Shown here in pieces: positions 38,251 to 51,600 of a DNA stretch of 64,000 bases. The notes beneath the pieces were generated by a model. That model did no database searches, was not told the DNA's origin, and worked only from the letters and a program-made list of their open reading frames with translations. Each line of letters opens with the position of its first letter. Position 1 is the stretch's first letter. The DNA is from Toxotes chatareus. Its lineage: Eukaryota; Chordata; Actinopteri; Toxotidae. The stretch lies in the NCBI GenBank assembly GCA_016801885.1, contig CM028891.1, positions 10,275,517 to 10,339,516 of the forward strand, written 5' to 3'. A program made the translations under genes and the position numbers.

Positions 38251-39592
38251 CTCAACAAGTCTTTATATATTTATTTATTTATTTTAATCTATAATTAATT
38301 TTTCTTCTAATTATGCTAAAACTGTTTCTACACAACAGTAGTATGAGTACACCAAAGCATGAAGCATGTCTGTTTACTACACTAAGACTCATATTATTCA
38401 AGTGTTGATGTTTACTATAGAATAAACAAAACCAATAGTGAATTGGTGGTGTGGGTCGTTTTCATGTGCAAGAACTACAGAAGCGTCTGACCACTGTTAC
38501 CAGCTTTAATATATATATATATATATTTTACATACTGTTTACATGAGAACATTTTAGTGTTTTGAGAGGGGGGAAAAAACAATGCAGCAAAAGTCGACCT
38601 TCATTTTTACATTGATGAGACAGAGACATACAGTATATGTGTAGGAACACTACTGGAGCTTATTGATGCAGTTTATTATCACTTGGTTGTTTGCATAGTA
38701 TTGAGCTAGTTATCCATTCTACAATGATAACGTCCAATAATAAGTAACACAGAGAGACACTTTAATCCTGAGTACTGTCAATATAAAATAACAGAATATA
38801 TCTTCATAGCTCTACCCCCCAAAAAAAAAAAAAAACTATTATAGGTTAATACTGATAAAACATTGAAAATCTTTATATGCATGCATATAACAGTCATAGA
38901 AATTCAAAATCAGTGGGAAACAAGAGTATAACTCTTTCAGCGTATTTTTGCTAAATTTGTATATTTTTTTTTACAAGCGAATGAAAATGATGTGGAGGAA
39001 TGTTACAAAACACACATTCATATGGTTATCAAATACAGACACAGTGGATAAAGCGTAGAAGTCAGAGAACAGAGGCAGTCAAATTATTGGCTAATTTGAG
39101 CAAATACAATGCCAAATGACATCCAGTATCCTTTTAATCAATGTTATCTTGCTTATTTCATATGCAAATTAAACTAATAACATGAAATGCAAATGTCCCT
39201 CATGAAAACAATCATCATTTTCAGCTCATAATATGGAGACAGAGAACTGATGGGGTTCATTCCATTTCACTAAGCTAATTTAACTCCATTCTCTCGATCT
39301 CAATCTTTTGTTTTCTCACTCTGAAATATCCTCTTGTCGGATACATTATATGAAAAAAAAAACAACCTCAAAATATGTATAAAGTACAACAGTGAAAAAT
39401 ATTAAGTATTAAAAATACTATTTACGGTTTTTAGATTTCTATTTACACTTCAGGCAGATATTCTGAACATGTAAACATGTTCAATAACTGTTTTTAATTA
39501 CTTTAATCCTTCATGGGTGGAGGAAAGATTTTAAGAGCAGAATGCTTGGGACTCAAAGCTCCCCAGGACAGCATCTTCCTGGATGCAATGCA
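38250..39592 (-). other. prex2: prex2 3' UTR and short intergenic spacer (boundary unknown)
   Basis: This AT-rich stretch between the prex2 stop and the c8orf34 5' flank has no coding pattern on either strand. It contains poly-A runs, a short AT tract near 38509-38526 and the plausible polyadenylation signals listed separately. By position it should hold the prex2 3' UTR. The exact end cannot be read from sequence. Confidence 0.55.
38672..38677 (-). other. candidate prex2 polyadenylation signal (AATAAA)
   Basis: AATAAA on the minus strand about 0.9 kb after the prex2 stop. Variant ATTAAA hexamers occur closer, near 39493-39508, and further AATAAA copies lie in the TTTA-rich run at 38268-38284. 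Which one is used is unknown. Confidence 0.3.
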
Positions 39593-39638
39593 TTATGGGT
39601 CACCATCTGGGGGTGGAGGCTGGCACAGCTTGTACAAC
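39593..39638 (-). CDS. prex2: prex2 last coding exon with stop codon
   Basis: The 46 coding nt encode LYKLCQPPPPDGDP followed by TAA (39593-39595). The P-Rex family ends with RLYKLC plus a proline run, so both frame and terminus fit. The acceptor is CTGATCAG. The first G completes the Arg codon from the previous exon. Confidence 0.94.
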
Positions 39639-42600
39639 CTGATCAGAGAAAAACACATGCAAAATGGCGCTTAATTGAATTTTAATGTATAGTATCGTAA
39701 ACACTGAACTACATGCAGGAACACAAGGCAATGATCAGTCAGTGAGACATTTTTCTTCCCCTAAAAATGTTTCTGTTAACTGCAAACAAAATGTCACCAG
39801 AAATGTATCTGCAGTTTCGAGAAGAAGCTGTCGGCACTGGAAAAATAATTACCCTTAGTAGCACACATCCAGCTTTGCACTACAAAGTCAAAATAAGCCA
39901 TAAACCATGTTCAAACAGAAAAAAAGACTTTTTTACTTTTGCAACTGTTGTGTAAACGTACAAAGTAAACTAGCTTGGTTACATTCCTGAGGACAGTTTG
40001 TTATAGATATAAAATCTAAAATGTACAGTGGTCATACAGTTTGTGTTGCCACATGAATTATGCAGCAGTTACAGCTGTTTGCATTTGGAAGAGCATAAGA
40101 AAGTCTGCATACTGGCCTAATAGTTTTCTTACTGTTGCCTTTATAAAGTCCATGAAAGCTCTGATCTTAACCAATGCAACTCTCACAGTCAAGGATTGCA
40201 TGCACTGTTCTGCTGCTTTAATGAACAGAAAATATTACTTCAGCTACAAATGTATTTTATGTTATTCCCAATTGATTAGTGTTTCTTTAATCTCAGCACA
40301 AATGTCTCCAGCATCAGCTGTACGTCTTCTGTAGTTTAAATAATCAGCTGCACCACTCAAATCGTTTTGGTTTTGAAGAGACTCACTTGACACGACTTGG
40401 CTGCAGGCGTAAAACCTACACTAAAATATAACTGTCCCTTTCATGTGCAGATCAGTGAGAGTGGGAATCTCTGTTTTGTGAATAAACAGAATATCTCATG
40501 ATCCACAAAGCACGTTCACATATTCCATAGCACCCGCTCAGGCTGTAACAATTATGACATAAACCTACTGAGAGTGCGGCGATTTTGCTCTACGACCACA
40601 ATGTCTCAACACTAATCATCCCGCTACTTAATTGTATTTGTCAATTTCACTAAAAGGTTCAAAAGGGCTGCCTGTCACACAAAAGCCTATATGTCACAGC
40701 CAAATGGCTGAGGCAATCCTTGTCCTCGTCTTGGAGCTACTGAGAAGAGGGAGCTCCCTTCTAATGGAACCATTTGGCCCCAGTCCTGCACAGAAAGCAC
40801 ATACACAGAGCTACTGTACAGCTGACTGACTACACAGTTACTACATATCTTTTGCAAATGGTCAGCTTTTGAAAGTTATTTTCATATTCATTTATTCATT
40901 TTTGGGTCAAATTTTGAGTTGTTGAGAACAGGAACTGTTTTTTTTTTTTTTTTTTTTTTTAAACTTGGCACGTTCAGGTAAGGTCCAACATCTTCAAGAG
41001 ATTCAAGAGTTAGCTAAAGCTAGTGTATGCTTTTGGAGTTCTCAAATCCTGAAATATACACAACAAGCAAAAAAAGGTTGTTTCTTACTGCTTGTTTCCT
41101 CTCCATTCAAATTACCACTTGTCTTCTACCAAAAGAAGAAGCCAGAAAATAAGATGACAAAAGAACGCGTGAGTGAAAAGAATTTTAGACAGCAATTTTC
41201 TTGAGTCCATTATAGAGGCAGCATCGCAAACTAACCAAACAATGTCATGTCCATCTTCAGTCACTTGGTAGTTTTGTGCTTTAAAAATAGCGATTTGACT
41301 ACAGACTACCGAATTTTCAAATCAGAGAGTCCCTGAAAACACCAAGATGGACCACCTGAAAGTGGAAATCCATGCCTTATTGAAAATGGTCTCATTGACA
41401 GGATATGACTGCAGTTTTACCTTGGGACTGATGACGGCGTGCGATCCCTCACTCCCAGATTCTTGGCAGAATTCTGAACTCTTGCCCCCTAAAAGACAAA
41501 CAGACATCAACAATTCATGACATTGTGGATCAGGGCTGAAATGCAACCACCATAAATAGGAGCTAGGAATAAAACCATAGAGAGAAGAGCTTAAACGAAG
41601 CTCAGACAGTGAGCAAAAGAACACTGGGGCCCTCTGAGTATAGAAAAAGCTTTCCCCACCAAAAAAAAATTACAATGAGGAGTCTGGTGATTCAGCTTTT
41701 GTTAGGAAATAATGCATTGCTGAATAATATTATTCAAACTCCCCACTCTATCTAGAATTATATGTGCATTTCCAACATTAGCTCATGAAACTTTTGTTTT
41801 TTAAATCAGCAAGCATTGGAAAGTTTTGAGGTCTTGCTGCTTTTAGAGTTACAACTTTTTGTGGGTCGATAGTTTCCCCTTGGACTTGGTTGTTGAGCAG
41901 ATTTATTCACATATTTTAAAAGTTAGCTGGGCCCAGAGATGAGCTATAATTGGACACCATCAAGGGTGAAACACATCTTGTATATAATGTTTTTTGTTAT
42001 GTTTAATGACACAAGCCGTGGTGCAGCAAGTTAAGAGTGCGACTTTGGACTTTGGACCGCCGGTTCGATTCTTCAACCAAGCACAACGAATATCAGGGGT
42101 GGTGAAGGAGACGCGTGCCCCCTGCCTCTGGCTGTGGCATCCCTGATCCACCCCAGTTCCCCGAGCACCTCACTAGGCAGCCCCCTGCCCCAGCGTCTCT
42201 AGTACATGTGCGTGCTTGTGTGTGTGTTCACTTGGTGTGGGTAAAATGCAGAGAATAAATTTCCCCAGCTTGAGGGATCAATAAAGTAATAAACTTAAAC
42301 TTGAAATTAAAACTACAGCTGCTGCCTGCTATCTACTGCACCTGCCTGCTTCCAAACTATGTATGTAAAAGAGCACGTTCAGAATAGCCTTCGTAAGGAA
42401 ATAAAAGTAAATAAAAATTACTTTGAAAGGTGAATGCTGTTTGTGTTTGTGTGTTGCAGAGTTTGATTATGCCCAGTCAGGCGCATGTCTGCTCTTTGCT
42501 AATGCTCCTGTAGTCTGCTGGCTGTGCACAGAGTCGGCAGATACACAACTGCAGGGGGGGCAGGAAGCAACTCAGCCTCTGAATTTAGACACACAAACAC

Positions 42601-45600
42601 CTGCGCTCGCACATATCCTCTCTCCCTCTGTGATGCACACGCGCACGCAAAAGGACACAATCGAATCATCATCCAAAGAGGTCATCAGCGTCTCCTTTTT
42701 TACGCAGAGAGGGAGCGACTGGACAAATGTGCATTAGCTGACCTCTCGGTTACAGCTCTGTTGTCTGCCATCTTAGCGTCTGCCCTGAGTTACGTCCAGA
42801 TAGCAGGATAGCATCAGCAATTAGTCAATGCGCATCACAGCCATCCATTCTGATGCCTCCAGACAGAGATGCCCCCTAATGTCCCTAAAGGACACGGCAC
42901 CCAGAGAAGATCAGATGAGTCAGAGACCACAGCAGAAAAAAACAAAAACAAAAACAGCTTTATACAGGTTACAAGTGGGAACAAGTGGGAATTGATTTAC
43001 ATAAAAAAAGTTCTCTAAAACCTTTAATATCTGATGATGGTTTGTGAATTAAGGGGCAATCTACAGTACAAGTCCCCAAAGTCAGCAGGGTTCTTCCCTT
43101 GGGAATCACGAATGTCTGTACAAAATTTCATAGCAATCCATTTGATAAATGTTGAGATATTTCAGAGACTGTTTTAAAAAGTGGTGGACTGACTGTCAAA
43201 AACTGCCATCCATAAATCTATGATAAAAGAAATACAATAAAATGAGCCAAATATGGTAAATATGGCTGCCCAAGAATGTTTTATAATGAATACCAATTCA
43301 CATGCAGTAAAAATGCTGCATGTATCTTGTATAATTTTTCATTTTTCACATTTTCAAATTTCTCTTTCATTTAATGGCAGATGGTGTTTCTGCTCCTCCC
43401 TCCTATCTTTCATAGCATTTATAAAAAACTGTTATAACTGGAGTTCCAAGTGTTAAAACGGGAAAAACAAAGTCTGAAAGGAAGATACCATGAATTATTC
43501 TCTTAAGTTAGTTTATATATATATACACATACGCTTTCTATACAGTCCAAATATTGGAAATTGCTATGTAGAACTTTGCAAATCAAACTGTGATTGGGCC
43601 AATTTTGCTCAAATCACTCATGCATTCTCACTCTGAATGATGTTGTCTGAGTTTGATGGATTGGTCCTGCTGGGACCGGATGCTGCGCTGATAACCTTTT
43701 TGTGAGTAAGTATGACTATTCAGCAAGGAAGAAGAGGCGTCATCCAAATCCTGAGTGATATTCATATTCATCAGATTCATCAGCTGATGTCTCAGAGCAA
43801 GGACACACACACACACACACACACAGATCAGAGCAGACTCCCCTCTGCTCTCTATCTGGACTGAACGACCTCTCCTCAGAGGTGTGTAGGTCAGTGATGA
43901 TGCAAAAAAACTAACAAACAGAAAATGTCTGATAACAAACAGAATGCAAAAGTTCTCTTATGATAAATTAACCAAAACAACAAATATCAATACCTGCACC
44001 TTTTCATATTTAATAAAAAATATCCCCAACCACACCCTCCACAAGATGGATTTTTTTTTTCCAGCCACATACAGTAGTACTCAAGGTCACACAATGCACA
44101 GAGTTGCATCCTCCTGGCTGCCAGCCCAGTTCTCTGAGTGTAGAAATTAAAAGCCTTTCCTCTCGCAGGATCTCAGCCTCTCCACTAACCTCTCCTTTCA
44201 CTGCAAACAGCAAAATAGCCACCACTCACAGCACAACTTCTAATGAGTGTCTGAGACATATGCCAAGATCTGGTCATGGCTTGAGTTTTTTTTTTTTTTT
44301 GGTGGGGTGAGAAAATGTGCACGCACTGAGAAAGTAATGGGAATTCCTTCCCTTGACCCCAGATAGGCATGCAGACAAACAATAAAGCACCAGACTCTCA
44401 ACCAGTCTTGTGGACAGCAGCAACCACTTCTTTCAGCACTAAAATTTATACTTAATGTTGGCTGCCTTTAAAAAATTGCAGTCCTCCTAAGTAATAGTGC
44501 CTGACAGAAATCAGACACCGAACAAGAATGCTAAAATGGCATACCTGCTCCTCTATTGGCACTGTTAAATCTATTGCTAATATTGTTTTGGCAACCTAGT
44601 TTGACTCAATGAAGCATACAGTTTATCTAATGGTTTTGGATGCAGAAATTGCACTGTGGATTGAAACACAAATTCACTCCAAGATAGAAAATGATACTGT
44701 AGCAGCAGAAGACTGTAGCACCAATTTGAGAAGGGTGAGTAGAAAATAGCAAAGAAGCTATGTACACAGTAACATCGATTATTTTTGAACAGTATGCATG
44801 TGCAAAATACATTTCATACCTGCTTCCTCATGACATCAGTGGCCTGCATGATGCAGCGAGGGGGCAGGCCATGGTTTCGGGCCAGCAGGATGGCCTGCTC
44901 CAGTGTCACACTCAGGGTGCAGCTGTTGATCAGAGAGGAAAACGTAAGGTCAAGCTCAAACATACACTCTCAGCCTGCATATTTATCAGCACAAGGAAAG
45001 TGGATGTTAAATTGGCTTATGGGCAAATTATGATGTAGAATCTTGCTGCTGTTAATGCAGTTTTGGGGATAAAATTTTGTTATGCAAAAAACAAATTTAC
45101 TGTATTTTCCTTCTTCACTGGTGCTGCACTATCAAAACATACTGTGTGTATTTGACACAAGGAACTCATCTATAGTGACAGTAAACACCTTCTCTCATTC
45201 TCAACACTCACTCATTCACTTTCTCAACATGCTTTCATGGTAATAAAGCTGTCTTTCCGACAGATGGAGATTGAAAGCGAGATCTGAGACCGAAACAAAC
45301 ATCAACGGAAACAAAAGCACGCCAAACTCTGGGCTTCATCCAGATCTGATGAATCTCTGGCAGGATTCAGTACGACTATATCCAATCTCCCTGTGCACAT
45401 TTTGCTTCTCTTGACACCTTGTCATTACCATCACATTCCTCCCGCTTCACCTTCGCTCATCTCCTCACTAATGAATCATTTCTTTTGCCACCGAAATGTC
45501 ACTCACGGCGAGCAAACACGCAGCATCAGGAGAATAATAAACCTCCTGATCTTTGCTTTAGAGTGAGCGGGAGAAGAGGTTGAAACCTTGCTGTGGACTT

Positions 45601-48600
45601 TCAGCACGCAGGGAGACTTCCCAGCTTTCTCATCATCAGGATTGATATTTCTCGCTGCAGCTGAGAGAAAAGGGTCCAAGGACAAGTCAGTGCGTCTCCT
45701 GTGGCAGAGGCGATATACTCTCACCACCGCGAAGGTGTGATGTGTGTAAAATGAGTGTTGACGTGAGCCTGTGATTCATTAGTTACAGCAAACTTTGTTG
45801 ACGGGCACATACATAGACACACTGTCTCTTCCTCTCTCTCGCCTTCACACACACATAAGCAGCAGCATGTGGATAAATCCTTAGAGAGCCAGTGACGGGT
45901 GTCAGGGCTGTTGGGTGACCTTTCTATGATAACAAGCTGTACTAGTATATCGATCCAGGTCCTTTTCACTGCAAATTGAACTGTCCAAAGATCCAACACT
46001 GCCTGGCTCACTTTCATTGAGTAACATTGCCATGGGGCTGCTAAGGAATCTAAGCTGTTTTTTTTAATATCTCCTTCTCTTATGGTAGGGTTTCACACTG
46101 ACTTAGAACAAAAGATTAAAAAAAAAAAGGAGCAGATGTTCATAAGGGACACACTGCTGCCAGAAGACATTACTTTGAGTCAGTCAGAGCAAGACTTAAA
46201 AGTCCCCTTGAGGTCCACTTGCATAACTTTATGATAGTGTAACATGATGCGATAAAAGTAATGAACTCAACAATCATCTCCAGCATGTGCCCAACGATAT
46301 CCCAGTAGAGGATTGCAAACGATGTCCTTTCGCAGGCCACCCCAGAATATTTTAAGCACCCGTTTGGAGCTTCCCACACCGATAAAGAAGGGGGAAAAAA
46401 AAGTCACCCACAGAGGATCTTTAAATATCTCTTCAGCTGGAGCATGATGAAGGAACTGCACAAAATCTGTGTGCGCGCGCACGCACGTGTGTGTGTGTGT
46501 GTGAGAGAAAGGCTGCATGGTTTCCCTTTTCATTAGGGTTGGTGAGATAGTATGATGTGATTTATATCCATCTGTTTTATGTCGTTCCAGCTCATATCCC
46601 ATTTACACTCTGTGTTTCTCCAGAGCTGAGTCTTTGCTTAGAAATGAGAAGAAACCAGAGAGTGACAAACACAAAGAAAGGTAGAGAATGACAGTGAAGA
46701 GAACAGAAGGGAAGGGGGGATGAGGAAAAAAAGAGGTGGAAGAAACAAGGAAAAAAAATGTACGGTCGTTGAGAAAGTTAGTGCCTAGGAATGTGGATTC
46801 AGTTTGTGCTTCTGATACCCCCCCCCCTCCCTCCCTCTGCTTTCGTTTTTGTTTTGCTGTCAGACAGTGAACTCTCCTTTTGTCGTTCTAATGGTTTTTG
46901 TGGGTGTGATGGACAAAAAAAAAAAAAAATCTGGAGAAGAGCGCAGAATATTGCATACTGCTGTTATTAAAACTCATCCATCAAGCCAACTAATCCAATC
47001 AATACTGCCTGAGAAGGCTGCCACACTGATAATGCAATTTCCACATTACTAATCTACTGGATTGGTTCCATAGGTTTTTTTTTTCAGTTATACCAGATTT
47101 AGTTTGTGTGCTCACCATGTACATGAGCACCACACAGACTTTTCTAATACTTTGATATTCGAAATTGTACAGAGAAAGAAGGGAAATTGGTTTGTTAATG
47201 TGTAATCTGTATTCTGTCAGTAGTGAGAGGGTTACAAATAAAGTTTATAGCAGGAAGAGGGACTTGCATCTGGTAGAGCATTTCTAACTCACTCTACTGT
47301 GATAGGGAATCCAATACTCCCATCATTCTGCAGTTTTAGAGGATAAAATGGTGTTTACGGAGTACACCAGTTCACAAATAATCCTAAATATTGCAGGTCT
47401 TGTCACCTGCTGTGTCACGGTACGCTTAACCTGCCTGTCTGGATGAGTTGTGGCTAGTGTATATAATTGCACAGACACACACAGATACACACATACAGAC
47501 TGTGGGTTAATAAAGTAGCAGCAGTCATTGCACAGACAGGAACTTTCTATTAGAGCTCAGGCAACCAGGCGGCTCCATCCGCGGCACTTTATCAAGCCAT
47601 CAGTCACATCCAGCGAACGCACGAGCGCATGCGCGTGAGCCTGTGCATGTGACGGAGACAAAAAGATATGGAAACTGTCATGGGGTAAAGAAGGAGGGTA
47701 TCAGAGAGATGGGTGGGCGGGCGGAGGGAAAGAGCTGAGTGAGAGATGAAAGATGAAAGCTGGAACCGGGGATCAGCGGTGACAAACGATCAGGATATTT
47801 CTGTCCTCATGTATTGATGAATGGTGCCCTCAGCAGAAGGTGAATTAGGAAGCCGTATATAGAATTCAATAAGAACGGAAGTAATTGACCTGTCTCCTTC
47901 CTGTGTAAAGTGCTATGCCTACTTAAAAGTCTCTCATTTGGTCTGAGAAACAATGGGACCCTATTAACTAGAATATCCTGCTGTTAATTAATGCAGAGAA
48001 ATGTGTATTAATAGAAAATCCCCACAGTGCAGGAGAGCAGGGCTATGGAGATCTCATGAAATTGAGTGGTAGTCAGAGGATAAAAGAAGGAGCACGGAAC
48101 CAGAGAGAAACCGTGGTAGAAATGGTAAAGAAGATGAAGAGATGAAAGAAAACTGCAGAGTTGTCAAAAGAAAGAGAATGATAAGCAGGAACATATAATT
48201 TAAGTGGAGGCGGTTCATAACAGTACCGGAAGACATGAAAAGTATATGCGCCCACACACTCACCGGTGAACGCCGCTGTTGCACATGACGATGTGTGTGG
48301 CTCCCAAACGTGAGCAGAGCTCCGAGGCCACAGTGAGCAGCCCCACTCCAGAAGCCCCGCAGGCCGTGTACTGACAGGCAGCGGTGCGGCGACAACTGAT
48401 AAAACTCTCCATCAGACGGTAAAGCTCCTCCAGAGCATTGAGGGGACGCATCAACTGGGGAGAAACAGAGGGACAGAGGTTACGGGGGGATAAAACAGGA
48501 AAAAATAAGACACACAAACACAGCCAAGCTGTTTGTGAGCAAAGTAGAAGCAGTGCATAAAAAGAGTCCATGTTCAGGTGCTTGTGACAGGTAGATTCAG

Positions 48601-51600
48601 ACTAGTGCTTGTCCTGCAGTGTTCACAGATTTATGATAAATAAAGAGAAAAGAATATGTTCACTTCTGCTTGCCAGCGGCAACCACTAATATTAGATAAT
48701 TCCAGGTATGATCTTGGGAATATTTGTAGAGGTTATATATTCAGACTGATTCAGTTGGTGCCACTGCTTGGTTTTAGATATCAGTTTTGCCGCTCTTTTG
48801 ATTCCCATCCTGGAAGCTCCGACATGTTACACCTGCAAGCACTTCCACATTGCAGCAATAAGATCTAATCCTGTTCTTCAGGTTTTCCATTGTGTCATGC
48901 AGTGCGGAGTTGCGTGAGGTTGCTCTTACCTTATCTATGAGGGCAGCTTTGGGTGCAGAGCTGGGTGGTATGTTGGACTGATCCAGGTAGAAAGCCCTAT
49001 GGGGGGACACAACAGTTCACATATGGTAAGACTCTGACTGGATATTTGCACCACAGCAGGAGACACAACTGTGTAGTGATATACTGCAGCTGACTTTATT
49101 TAGCAATGATATACAAGTTGTTTTGTATTTACAAGTTCCACTGCTTGAACAACACACCATTGCATTCTTTTCTATGCAGCATTAGGTCATCAGGAGCACT
49201 GACTGCCTTTCTGGGAAAAGTAGGCCACCGGCTCATTATGGAGCTCCACCATCTGACTATCAATCATGAGAGTAACTTGGGCACAGCTCAGCAGAAACAC
49301 AGACTAAGCATCTCTTGTCCTCGGCATCACTCCAAATGCCATTGCCTCATTCATTCATGGAGTACAGTCTAGCTGGTGTTATTTTCCTTTGGTGTTATTT
49401 TCCTTTTCGTCCACCGGAGGCAGCACCGCACTGGCGTCCTTATGCAGACAGAGTGGACGTATGCCGCAACGAGTCCGTCTGAGGTGGAATGCTACTGGTG
49501 CAAACTCAGCAGCCTGTGACTCCATCAAATCTCAGTAATCCAGCAGCGTGCTAAAAATAGCTGCACTACACCACATTAAACCCCATGTAATAAAATCACA
49601 TACTCCATTACTTCTCGCCCGAAGCAATAATAATGTACAACACACAGTCACCCATATAGTACACATTTCTGAAATCACAAATATTCAAGGAGAAATTCAG
49701 GCAGAAGAGACGCAGCAGCAACAGAGTTCGAGGGAAAGAAAGTGTTTACAAGAATCAGTGAAGCGGAGCTGATTTATCTGCATTCACTCTGCTATTAAGT
49801 GATTAAAATCAGGCCAAGGAGGCATTCATTATGACTGTGGTCTTTTTGCCTGACATAATTTTAATGAAATTAATTAATCAGAGCAGAGTTAACACATCCC
49901 TGAGTCAAGATTTTATAGCGATTATAAACCAGCTGAGCTGAAATGAAAAGTCATTGAGAACACACACATATAAATGTATACAGGTATTAACTATACGCTC
50001 TACACTCAAACAAGTCATACTGTAGGAAACATACCTGCAACCACTGGGGCTATGAATGCATATACATACGCTAAGGCCCTTAATCTCCATAGTGCACCTT
50101 CCTCATCTATGTAAGCTAATGAGGCCATGAGTCTGATATGTTAGCACCTGTTTTTGTATCTTCAGCAGCTCATTACCTATTCACTTTAGCTCCCTCACAT
50201 ATAAATCCACTGTACAGCGCACATCTGTTCTGAGATACAGATGAGTAACCAGCCCATTTTATACCTTTCATTTGTCAAATGTTTGTCAAAAGTATTTAAT
50301 CCCTATCCGGCAAATTATCCTTTAACCTTGTGGTGTGCTCTACTAAATGACTATGAGCAGAGTTTACTAAGGGTTCAGATGCAGCTAACAGCCCATGTAA
50401 TTGGTTCAAGATGGCCTTATCATTCAAAAGATGCTCACGATATACTGGGAGTTACACAACACAGAGTGATCGCACACCTCTTCAATTCCTCTCGGAAAGA
50501 CCGCATAACCTGGGATAACGGCCACAACTGCTGAATAATCACTAAGAGACAAGTAACAAGCCAGTTTTTTGAGGAATTGACTGTTAAAAGCTCTAAATAT
50601 CTGATTTCCTCATTTAAGTTTTTGCACCTGGCATCCATGTTGTATCTGTATTTGTGTCTTGTGTGAGCGTGTGGTGTTTAAGGACTCGGTCCTGCAGGAA
50701 AAACAAACCGCTGCAGTAAATGGAAGTTAGATCCAACTGCCTCCAAACGAAAACATCATTCTCCTAACAGGTCAAACAAAGGAGGAGCCGAGATCCAGTG
50801 AAGCGATAAAACGCGGTGAAACACTGTGAACGCAACAACACAAAGTGTTCTGGAAATCAAAACCTTGCCCTGATATAGTTCCTATTGTGGCTCGTGTTGC
50901 AGGCATAGCCTGTTATCTGTGTATTTCAACTGTGAATCCACTCACCCTTGCTTATCGGTCGACTGCTCAGAGTTTTATCTTCAAGATCTATAATAGAATC
51001 TGTCCAAGTCGAGCTGACTTCTATGTAAATGCCAAACTCCACTTCATGCGCTCACATTTGTTTATCTGCTTTAGACTAAATAAAAGCTCCTTGTCTTGCC
51101 CTCGCACACCTCTTTCACAGAGCCAAGGTCATCGTACCCACTGATTATCTCATCCTCTTGCTGTAAGAGTTGTTCTAAAAATACCATCAACCACAGCTTA
51201 AGGAACAGTGCTGACTCTCCTGGAGGTCTCTAATGACTAAATAATAGGAGTCAGACCACAAAGTGATGTGTGGTTTAAAGAGGACCTGGACTACATCTCC
51301 TGAGCTGATGATGTTATGTCAGAGTTTTGGACATCCAGCACCTTAGAAACATTTATTATGGATGAAAAATGAAGGTTTAAGCCCACACAGAGTGAGTAAA
51401 CATCACTGTGAGGCTAAGAACATATTACTTACATATTAGGTATAAGGTCTAAATCCACTGGGTGTCTATTATTTCTTCTCCCTTCACCAGTGGCTCTCAG
51501 GCTTAAGCCCCTGAACTCCAGCTGCTCTATTTTAATGGCAGGACACTGAGGGCCCCTACAGAGTTTGCACAAGCTTGTTATCATTTTTCCTACCCACTGG

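Larger units (their letters stand above)
41489..44819 (-). other. prex2 intron (3.3 kb) with a SINE and a dispersed repeat
   Basis: It carries the tRNA-derived SINE at 42008-42292, the second copy of a dispersed repeat at 43071-43225, a CA microsatellite at 43803-43826 and T-runs near 44050 and 44286-44300. No coding exon. Confidence 0.75.
44923..48263 (-). other. prex2 intron splitting the CX5R arginine codon (3.3 kb)
   Basis: Non-coding. It holds a GT/GC alternating tract (46469-46503), a C-run followed by CCCT repeats (46819-46837), an A-run (46914-46929), and a local CpG-rich patch with an NRF1-type palindrome at 47570-47660. Confidence 0.7.

Noticed and set aside
42012..42085. Possible tRNA gene
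   Set aside because: A and B boxes are present but no acceptor or anticodon stem pairs, and the sequence continues into a SINE body and tail.
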